Shown here in pieces: positions 1 to 4,930 of a stretch of 7,551 nt of DNA (positions within the stretch are counted from its first letter, which is position 1; each line of letters opens with the position of its first letter). The DNA comes from JAAYBG01 sp964411675 (GTDB lineage: Bacteria; Bacillota_I; Bacilli_A; ML615J-28; CAG-698), in the NCBI GenBank assembly GCA_964411675.1, contig CAYPLR010000051.1, positions 1 through 7,551 on the forward strand, read 5' to 3'. The position numbers and the translations under genes were made by a program. The notes beneath the pieces were generated by a model that was not told the DNA's origin, searched no databases, and worked only from the letters and a program-made list of their open reading frames with translations.

Positions 1-27
1 AAAAGCAAGGCTGTGCCTAGCTTTTTT
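1..27 (-). terminator. terminator-like hairpin at the end of the sugar transferase gene, possibly bidirectional
   Basis: Bases 1-6 pair with 20-25 (AAAAGC/GCTTTT) and 8-11 pair with 15-18 (AGGC/GCCT). There is one A-A mismatch (7/19) and a TGT loop. On the minus strand the stem ends in TTTT at the window edge; on the plus strand it is followed by six T, so it could stop transcription from either side. The TAG stop of the sugar transferase (17-19) lies inside the stem. What follows on the minus strand is outside the window, so the full T-tract cannot be seen. Confidence 0.6.
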
Positions 28-427
28 CAGTCGCTAGAATTAGACGGTTAGGGTGGTTCCATAAAGCAGGTCTAGGACCAACAAAACTCATTTTTCCTGA
101 TAAGATGTTAAATAGTTGTGGTAACTCATCAATGGATGTTTTTCGAATAAACTTTCCAACTTTAGTAATGTGATTATTGGCATTACTCAATTTATGGGTA
201 GGAGCATTCGGATCTGTATCAATATACATCGATCTAAACTTCCAAATCTGAAATAACTTTTTATTTTGTCCAATTCTTGTTTGTCTAAACAAGATTGGTC
301 CTTGCGAATCTATTTTGATAGCCAATGAAACGATAATCATTGGTAATCCTAAAACAATAATCGCTAATAATGAGCAAAAAATATCAAACAAACGCTTAAA
401 GAATGAATAGATTGGTTTTTTCTTCAT
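17..427 (-). CDS. sugar transferase (polyprenyl-phosphate sugar-1-phosphate transferase family), C-terminally truncated
   Basis: This belongs to the bacterial sugar transferase family (WcaJ/PglC/EpsL-like). These monotopic membrane enzymes move a sugar-1-phosphate from a nucleotide sugar to undecaprenyl phosphate, the first step of capsule, exopolysaccharide or glycan assembly. Visible signatures are KRLFDIFCS with a membrane segment at about residues 11-36, GPILFRQTRIGQN (43-55), KFRSM (63-67), the ID-E-LPQ segment with the catalytic Asp100-Glu101 pair known from PglC, and SFVGPRPALWN (114-124). The product is 136 aa, whereas family members are about 200 aa. The conserved C-terminal part (PGLTGWAQINGR region) is missing: the protein ends 12 residues after ALWN. 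The start is supported by AGAGGA just upstream. It follows the winged-helix gene by 36 bp and probably shares its transcript. It is either a broken gene or one with a frameshift near the A6 run at its end; activity is doubtful. Confidence 0.85.
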   Translation of the reverse strand: MKKKPIYSFFKRLFDIFCSLLAIIVLGLPMIIVSLAIKIDSQGPILFRQTRIGQNKKLFQIWKFRSMYIDTDPNAPTHKLSNANNHITKVGKFIRKTSIDELPQLFNILSGKMSFVGPRPALWNHPNRLILATEKS

Positions 428-463
428 AAGAAATCCTCTGTTATAATTTATACTCCTAATTGT

Positions 464-1096
464 TTAATCAAAGAATTGAATAATATTTTCTTTGGGATAG
501 TTTATAGATATTAATTTATTATAGATTACCTCATGATGCGTATAGCTAGATATTAAAATGCTATCATGAGGATATTTATTAATCTCATTGATACTAATGA
601 CTGGTAAGTTCACAAATGTTTTTTGTTGTTTTTCAGGATCATCATCAACAACAGCAACAATATCAAGTGGAATGCTATTATCATCATTCATTACTTGAAG
701 GATGATCTCTGCTACTTCTCCTGCTCCATATAATAATAGTTTTTTAAACCCTCGTCTGATAATTTGATTTAAAAAATTAAAGATATCATCTTTTGCTGAT
801 TGATAAACAAAATGAGTCGATTTTAAATACCAAATATTTAAAACTTTTCTTCTTTCAATCCCTTTTTTTGTGATAATATATTCAACATTCTTTGTTGAAA
901 GGTACTTTCGTTTGATAAACCCTTTTTTCTCATATTCATCTAGGTAATCATTGACCATGGAAACAGCAATTCCAATTGTTTTACTCATTTCTCTTTGGGT
1001 AATATTGGTATTCTTTTCAATCATATCGAGAATCATATATTCTTTATATAAAACTGTTGGTTTAAAAAATAGATTTTCGCTCAAACTGCTCACCAT
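464..1096 (-). CDS. winged-helix DNA-binding protein fused to a Rossmann (sugar-nucleotide/CoA-binding-like) domain
   Basis: A 210-aa two-domain protein. Residues about 20-62 form a winged helix-turn-helix (ITQREMSKTIGIAVSMVNDY, then a turn and a basic wing to about 80), of the type found in MarR/Lrp-like repressors. After a linker (85-116), residues 117-208 look like a Rossmann fold: strand KKLLLYGAGEVAEIIL with a GxGxxA loop, then VVDDDPEK, an acidic end of the second strand that commonly contacts a nucleotide ribose, then NLPVISINEI and LISSY. The second half resembles the N-terminal nucleotide-binding domains of PglD-type acetyltransferases and FlaA1/EpsC-type sugar-nucleotide enzymes, but no catalytic domain follows. 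I infer a regulator that senses a nucleotide or sugar-nucleotide and controls the adjoining polysaccharide gene. It has its own promoter. No strong Shine-Dalgarno precedes the ATG and the predicted leader is only about 20 nt, so the exact start is less certain than the domains. Confidence 0.75.
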   Translation of the reverse strand: MVSSLSENLFFKPTVLYKEYMILDMIEKNTNITQREMSKTIGIAVSMVNDYLDEYEKKGFIKRKYLSTKNVEYIITKKGIERRKVLNIWYLKSTHFVYQSAKDDIFNFLNQIIRRGFKKLLLYGAGEVAEIILQVMNDDNSIPLDIVAVVDDDPEKQQKTFVNLPVISINEINKYPHDSILISSYTHHEVIYNKLISINYPKENIIQFFD

Positions 1097-1122
1097 CCAT
1101 TGTTCGTTTTCTTAACAATCTT

Positions 1123-1151
1123 ATTATACAACGATAATATGACAAAATCAA
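1123..1151 (-). promoter_or_regulatory. sigma-A-type promoter of the winged-helix/sugar transferase unit
   Basis: The minus strand carries TTGATT (1146-1151), a 17-nt spacer, and a perfect TATAAT (1123-1128). Transcription would start near 1116, leaving a leader of about 20 nt before the ATG at 1096. It lies just downstream of the permease terminator, which separates the two units. Confidence 0.75.
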
Positions 1152-1171
1152 CACCTTTTGTTATTTTTCCG

Positions 1172-1208
1172 AATAATATAAAAAAGTATTAAGAAATCTC
1201 TTAATACT
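1172..1208 (-). terminator. intrinsic terminator of the ABC permease gene
   Basis: Bases 1185-1194 (AGTATTAAGA) pair perfectly with 1199-1208 (TCTTAATACT) around a 4-nt loop. On the minus strand the 10-bp stem is followed at once by TTTTTTATATTATT. The TAA stop of the permease (1201-1203) lies in the stem. There is no T-run on the other side, so it acts on the minus strand only. Confidence 0.8.
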
Positions 1209-2094
1209 GATTGTTGCTGACTGTATTTTCTATTCCCCTAATAAAGATATTTTGGGTAATAATATATAATACCAGTAAAGGGATAATAATTAATAAAGCA
1301 ACTACATTGACATTAGAATACCTTCCTGTTGCTAGTTTTGTTGAAAGGAGTTCAAAATTCTGCATGTCGAAATTAAACATCATGGGGTAATATGAATCAT
1401 TATACGTTAACACAAACGTAAAGATTCCTACCGTCATAACAGCTCCCTTTACATTTGGTAACATAACTCTCCAAAATGTTTGCATGACTCCTGCCCCATC
1501 AAGCTGTGCTTGTTCTTCAAGTTCAGTTGGAATCCCTTTAAAATATTGACGAAAGACATAGATAAAAATAGGTGAATAGATTCCCATTCCTAATAGAGTC
1601 TTAAGATAGATACTAAATAGACTATTTGTTACATTCATGCCAAAGAAGGGATAGAAGGTGAAAAACAACGTACTCGATACTTTTAGTGTTTCTCTAGGAA
1701 CCACTAAACTAAACATCACCACCCAAAATAGTAAACTACTCCCTTTAAATTTCAACTTTGAAAAAGCATATCCATAAATAGCACACATGATGACTTGAAT
1801 AAAAGAGGTCATCATACTCAATAAAAAACTATTGTAATATGCATTCTCTCTTAACAACTGATGATAAATTGATCGTACTCTTCGAAACGTAAAATCTTCA
1901 GGAATCCAGTACACCAAAGGATTACTATAATCAGAAGATGACTTTAACGCATCCACCAATATCTTAACAAAAGGCATGATTATCACAAAAACAGTTCCAA
2001 TCAGCAAAAAAGTCCTTAAGATTTTACCAATCTTAAGAATTTTTTTCAGTTTACGATTTTCTTTTATTAAAACTGCATTGTTAACCTTCATCAT
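1201..2094 (-). CDS. carbohydrate ABC transporter permease, MalG-type (CUT1 family)
   Basis: A 297-aa integral membrane protein with six likely membrane helices at about residues 28-50, 88-112, 121-136, 160-185, 218-240 and 263-287. The ATPase-contacting EAA loop (ELEEQAQLDGAG, then LPN; residues 191-214) matches the MalG-type second permease of CUT1 sugar and oligosaccharide importers. Such permeases work as a heterodimer with a MalF-type partner, a solute-binding protein and an MsmX/MalK-type ATPase; none of these is in the window. The gene has its own promoter and terminator, so here it is a one-gene unit. The start is either of two tandem ATG codons (2094 or 2091), both served by AAGGA just upstream; the second gives the more usual spacing. 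The substrate cannot be inferred. Confidence 0.9.
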   Translation of the reverse strand: MMKVNNAVLIKENRKLKKILKIGKILRTFLLIGTVFVIIMPFVKILVDALKSSSDYSNPLVYWIPEDFTFRRVRSIYHQLLRENAYYNSFLLSMMTSFIQVIMCAIYGYAFSKLKFKGSSLLFWVVMFSLVVPRETLKVSSTLFFTFYPFFGMNVTNSLFSIYLKTLLGMGIYSPIFIYVFRQYFKGIPTELEEQAQLDGAGVMQTFWRVMLPNVKGAVMTVGIFTFVLTYNDSYYPMMFNFDMQNFELLSTKLATGRYSNVNVVALLIIIPLLVLYIITQNIFIRGIENTVSNNQY

Positions 2095-2149
2095 TTATCC
2101 TTGTTTTTTATAATAAAATTTTAATTAGTAAAAAAATACTCTTTATCTA

Positions 2150-2177
2150 ATTATACTATCTTTTCAAATTATTACAA
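2150..2177 (-). promoter_or_regulatory. probable promoter of the ABC permease gene
   Basis: The minus strand shows TTGTAA (2172-2177), a 16-nt spacer and a perfect TATAAT (2150-2155). The predicted start is near 2143, giving a leader of about 50 nt that ends with AAGGATAA before the ATG. The -35 match is only 4 of 6. I see no clear terminator between the SecB-like gene and this promoter, so readthrough from the upstream operon remains possible. Confidence 0.55.
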
Positions 2178-2190
2178 AAACATTTTAACG

Positions 2191-2595
2191 CTATTTTGAA
2201 AAAAGCTTAGAAACGTTTACAATTGGAAGTATGTATGGAGGTATATTTCCATTCATAGTTATCGTTGATAATAGGTTTCTTAAATATGGAAACATAATAG
2301 CTGTAGCATTATCAATGGCCATTACATTTCTTGTCGAATCCTCCCAATCAACTAGTTCAAAGATTGATGAAATAATTATCTCGGTATTAAATGGTACTAA
2401 ACTCTTATTTAGTTCAGATGAAATCTTTACTCCCAATTGTATTTTATAATGTATATCATCTATCTTAGATATATCTCGATTAAAAAATGGTTCTATAGTA
2501 ATTTTTTCTCTTTTAAATATAAATTTCTCATTTAATTCGAAATTAATTTTTATTACTTTATACTCAATAAGTCTCATTTCACTAGCACTCACCAT
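2191..2595 (-). CDS. SecB-like chaperone of a toxin-antitoxin-chaperone module
   Basis: A 134-aa protein recognised as SecB-like by its C-terminal half. The segment MFPYLRNLLSTITMNG-IPPYILPIVN-LF (residues 101-132) aligns with the SecB signature LFPYARECITSMVSRGTFP-LNLAPVNFDALF of the E. coli protein. The N-terminal half has alternating hydrophobic beta strands (11-36, 48-64, 70-83), as in the SecB sheet. It is shorter than E. coli SecB (155 aa) and lacks that protein's C-terminal tail, which helps bind SecA. It is the third gene of the operon, 46 bp after the antitoxin, with AAGGAG 9 nt before the ATG. In known TAC systems this chaperone binds the antitoxin, prevents its aggregation and degradation, and so permits toxin neutralisation. 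From context I infer that role rather than general protein export. Sequence identity to classical SecB is low. Confidence 0.8.
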   Translation of the reverse strand: MVSASEMRLIEYKVIKINFELNEKFIFKREKITIEPFFNRDISKIDDIHYKIQLGVKISSELNKSLVPFNTEIIISSIFELVDWEDSTRNVMAIDNATAIMFPYLRNLLSTITMNGNIPPYILPIVNVSKLFSK

Positions 2596-2641
2596 AAATC
2601 AATTCTCCTTTTCTGCCAATTTTTGTATTATAAAGCTTACT

Positions 2642-3133
2642 TCAAGGTTCTTGATACTCATACTCAGTTTTTAATACTTCTTTTTTTAGTGTTTTTTCAA
2701 TTTTAGCGTTTTCTGAATCACTTAACCTATCTTTATTTAAATACCATAATTCAAAAAAGTTTTCTTCTTTATTAATGAGTCTCAATAAATTGTCATGTGT
2801 ATTATCTTGTATGGTACCATTCTCATATCTTGTAATTGTTTTTATTCCGAACCCCAATATTTTTGATAATGTTGCTTGAGAAATTTTATACTTTTCTCTT
2901 ATTTTAGCAATTTCATTCGCTGTTAACAAACTATTCTTTCTCTTGTAATCATCAAACAAAAGAATATCATTTGCTATTTCTACATCTTTATCAAACACTT
3001 CTTCTCCACAATTTTTACATGTTAAAATAGTGATTTCAGCACTAACTTTTGTTTTCTTTATTTCATATTCTCTAACTTCTTTACTTTTTACAACTTCACA
3101 CATTTTTTCACAATTTCCACAAAATTTTATCAT
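2642..3133 (-). CDS. MqsA/YgiT-type antitoxin: zinc-finger plus helix-turn-helix, with C-terminal extension
   Basis: A 163-aa two-domain antitoxin. The N-terminal domain has two Cys pairs, C5-C8 and C39-C42 (followed by GEEVFD), a zinc site as in MqsA. Residues about 71-121 form a Cro/C1-type helix-turn-helix: LTANEIAKIREKYKISQ, then LGFGIKTITRYENG and the conserved NLLRLI. This matches the YgiT-like zinc-finger/HTH family. About 40 more residues follow, partly the family's helical linker (ENFFELWYLNKDRLS) and ending in a tyrosine-rich tail (residues 157-163). It would neutralise the upstream MqsR-like toxin and repress the operon by binding the palindrome at the promoter. E. coli MqsA is 131 aa and ends close after its HTH, so the tail may be a chaperone-addiction segment for the SecB-like protein. 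It starts 20 bp after the toxin stop, with GGAGG 5 nt before ATG, and ends in TGA. Confidence 0.85.
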   Translation of the reverse strand: MIKFCGNCEKMCEVVKSKEVREYEIKKTKVSAEITILTCKNCGEEVFDKDVEIANDILLFDDYKRKNSLLTANEIAKIREKYKISQATLSKILGFGIKTITRYENGTIQDNTHDNLLRLINKEENFFELWYLNKDRLSDSENAKIEKTLKKEVLKTEYEYQEP

Positions 3134-3153
3134 TTCTGCCTCCTATTTTAAAA

Positions 3154-3483
3154 CTATTCCATATTATCTAAATGACAACTGATACAAACTACTCTTGTTT
3201 TTCCATCTTCACATTTTTTTATTTTTAACTTTATATACAACACATGTTCACAATAATCGGACTTAAACATCCACACATTTCCATCTTTTGTTGGATTTTT
3301 ATCTGGCTCGGGTCCTTTATAGTAATCTTTTACTTTTAGATTTTTAATGATATCGATTTGATCATAAGTAGATAATCCTATTTTATACCTAGTTTTCTTA
3401 TTCTTTTCTCTTGGGACGATAGCAATTGAATCTGCCTTCCTTATTTCATTTAAGAAATCTTGTATTTGTGAGATACTAGCCAT
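3154..3483 (-). CDS. MqsR-like mRNA-interferase toxin (start corrected to the internal ATG)
   Basis: A 109-aa protein, first gene of the operon. Its second half follows the MqsR pattern: LKVKDYYKG (49-57) aligns with E. coli MqsR SESDFYKS, which holds catalytic Lys56; VWMF (70-73) with IWQD; VLYIKLKI (81-88) with VYLKITV, which holds Tyr81; and VVCISCH (98-104) with VLIVSF. Known MqsR proteins have a RelE-like fold and cut mRNA, at GCU in E. coli. Lys and Tyr are kept, but the position of Gln68 appears to be Met72, so the chemistry or specificity may differ. The reading frame extends upstream to an ATG at 3516, but that codon overlaps the -10 box and has no ribosome site. The ATG at 3483 has GGAGG 6 nt upstream and lies downstream of the predicted transcript start. 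A single-domain RNase-like toxin from a related family is the main alternative. Confidence 0.75.
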   Translation of the reverse strand: MASISQIQDFLNEIRKADSIAIVPREKNKKTRYKIGLSTYDQIDIIKNLKVKDYYKGPEPDKNPTKDGNVWMFKSDYCEHVLYIKLKIKKCEDGKTRVVCISCHLDNME

Positions 3484-3488
3484 ACCAT

Positions 3489-3495
3489 CCCTCCC
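3489..3495 (-). promoter_or_regulatory. ribosome binding site that fixes the toxin start
   Basis: GGGAGGG on the minus strand, with GGAGG ending 6 nt before the ATG at 3483. It is the only good ribosome site near the gene and lies downstream of the in-frame ATG at 3516, so it selects the shorter protein. Confidence 0.8.
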
Positions 3496-3498
3496 ATC

Positions 3499-3514
3499 GG
3501 TATCATATGATACC
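3499..3514. promoter_or_regulatory. 16-bp perfect palindrome, probable operator for antitoxin autoregulation
   Basis: GGTATCATATGATACC is identical to its reverse complement. It begins on the base right after the -10 box and covers the expected transcription start near 3508, so a bound repressor would block RNA polymerase. MqsA-family antitoxins repress their own operons by binding palindromes through the HTH domain. The match of site to protein is inferred from position only. Confidence 0.8.
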
Positions 3515-3543
3515 ATTATATATTAAAAAAAAGCACAAGTCAA
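3515..3543 (-). promoter_or_regulatory. promoter of the toxin-antitoxin-chaperone operon
   Basis: The minus strand carries TTGACT (3538-3543), a 17-nt spacer that includes a run of eight T, and a perfect TATAAT (3515-3520). The match is near consensus. It lies between folC and the toxin, so the operon does not depend on valS-folC transcription. No convincing terminator was seen after folC (only AT-only pairing around 3605-3640), so some readthrough could enter. Confidence 0.8.
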
Positions 3544-3623
3544 TAAAAATGGATTTCTTTCTCATGATTATTAACATATGCTTTTTATTATTTCACTTTA
3601 TTCAATTTAAAAATTCAATATTT

Positions 3624-4907
3624 TTACTCAATTTTTTTATTAATTGTATTTAAAATCTCACTAACAAAGTATAAGGATCCACAAAAGACAATAATTTCAT
3701 CTTTTGGCTTATTAAATGCTTCTGCTAATAATTCATCTAAATCAAATGAAAGTTTTTTGTTTGGATTCGAAGAGATACTAAATAAGTAATCAGGAGTATC
3801 ACTACGTTTATAGTGAAACATTGTAAAGATAATCTCATCTGCTAAATGATCTAAAATAGAAATCATCTCGTCTTTTGCTTTGTCTTTCGAAACAGCAAAG
3901 ATGATCGTCATCTTCTTGTTCTCTTTGATTGTTGTTAGAAATTCTGCTAAACGCGTAATTCCATCAATATTATGAGCTCCATCAATAATAATATAGGGAG
4001 CCTGAGATAATACTTGTAATCTTCCAGGCCAATAGACATTTTGAAAACCTTGATAAATATCTTCATTGGATATCTTAAAATTACAACAAGAACGTAAGTA
4101 ATCCAAAACTTCTAAGGATAGTGAAGCATTTTCGGTTTGGTAATATCCTAGTTTATTGGTTTTAAGCCCTTGATATTCTTTATAATCAAAGATGGTTTCT
4201 GTCTTTGATATTTGAATATGTTTGATATCTTTTTTCTTCACTAAGATAAGTTTGGAATTTGTTTCTCTACATCTTGCTTGAAAAATAGCATTTAACTTCT
4301 CATTTTCTAAGGTAATCAAAGGAATATTGGGTTTTACAATTCCCAGTTTATTGGTAGCAATCTCTTCTAAGGTATTTCCTAAGACTTTCATATGGTCAAA
4401 CGCCACATTGGTAATAACCGATACCAAAGGAGTCACCACATTCGTACTATCTAATAGTCCCCCTAACCCAACTTCTAATATCACAATATCTAAATTTTCT
4501 AATTCGCTGAAATAAATAAATGCCATTAAGGTGATGAATTCAAAGAAGGTAGGATGAACAATTCCTCTTCGTTCGATTTCATCATATTCGGAGATGATGT
4601 AATTACCAATTCGTAACACCTCTTCATCAGCAATATAGTGATCATTGTATTCAATTCGTTCATTGAAGGAGATTACATAAGGAGAAACATAGGTTCCAAC
4701 ATTGTAGCCTGCTTGCATCAGTACCGTTTTAATAAAAGAAACGGTAGAGCCTTTTCCATTTGTTCCCCCAACATGAACGTATTTTATTTTATTTTGGGGT
4801 GAACCAAAGACTTCACATAACGAAAACATTTTTTGTAAGGAAGTCTTTGGAACAATTCTTTTCTGCGATTCAATCCATGATATTAATTCTTTAACATCAC
4901 TAAACAC
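3624..4907 (-). CDS. folC: bifunctional folylpolyglutamate synthase/dihydrofolate synthase, GTG start
   Basis: A 427-aa cytoplasmic Mur-ligase-family enzyme that adds glutamate to folates, and in many bacteria also makes dihydrofolate from dihydropteroate. Motifs in order: ATP-binding P-loop GGTNGKGST (47-55); SPYVISFNERI (75-85); LEVGLGGLLDSTNV (144-157); DHMKVLGNTLEEIATNKLGIVKP (171-193), where the Lys of NKLGI fits the carbamylated lysine site; WPGRLQVL (293-300); IIDGAHNIDG (307-316), opening the C-terminal domain; and FCGSLYFVSEI (408-418). Length is normal for the family. The start codon is GTG at 4905-4907: no in-frame ATG lies close by, and MFSDVKELISWI fits the usual FolC N-terminus. 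The ribosome site is weak (AAGAG, 8 nt away). It follows valS by 23 bp and probably shares its transcript, the order known from Bacillus. Confidence 0.95.
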   Translation of the reverse strand: MFSDVKELISWIESQKRIVPKTSLQKMFSLCEVFGSPQNKIKYVHVGGTNGKGSTVSFIKTVLMQAGYNVGTYVSPYVISFNERIEYNDHYIADEEVLRIGNYIISEYDEIERRGIVHPTFFEFITLMAFIYFSELENLDIVILEVGLGGLLDSTNVVTPLVSVITNVAFDHMKVLGNTLEEIATNKLGIVKPNIPLITLENEKLNAIFQARCRETNSKLILVKKKDIKHIQISKTETIFDYKEYQGLKTNKLGYYQTENASLSLEVLDYLRSCCNFKISNEDIYQGFQNVYWPGRLQVLSQAPYIIIDGAHNIDGITRLAEFLTTIKENKKMTIIFAVSKDKAKDEMISILDHLADEIIFTMFHYKRSDTPDYLFSISSNPNKKLSFDLDELLAEAFNKPKDEIIVFCGSLYFVSEILNTINKKIE

Positions 4908-4930
4908 AATATCAACTCTTTTCAGCCTTT

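Noticed and set aside
15..60. Integron attC-like appearance (GTCTAATTCTAGCGAC and GCTAGGC on the minus strand)
   Set aside because: No matching R/L box pairs with proper complementarity, no integrase, and the sequence is largely explained by the terminator hairpin and coding sequence.
2160..2220. Terminator after the SecB-like gene
   Set aside because: Short palindromes (AAACGTTT, AAGCTT) and T-runs are present but do not form a stem followed by a T-tract.
2231..2449. Plus-strand open frame of 72 codons
   Set aside because: It lies wholly antisense inside the SecB-like gene, has no ribosome site and no recognisable domain.
2596..2641. TATAAT between the antitoxin and SecB-like genes as an internal promoter
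   Set aside because: No acceptable -35 box at 16-18 nt spacing.
3575..3580. Second CATATG core, 71 bp upstream of the operator palindrome, as a second operator
   Set aside because: Only the central six bases match and the flanks are not symmetric; expected by chance in such AT-rich DNA.
3600..3645. Terminator after folC
   Set aside because: The only pairing is AAAAATT/AATTTTT with a 14-nt loop; too weak to call.
4327..4515. Plus-strand open frame of 62 codons
   Set aside because: Antisense to the conserved core of folC; a shadow of that gene.
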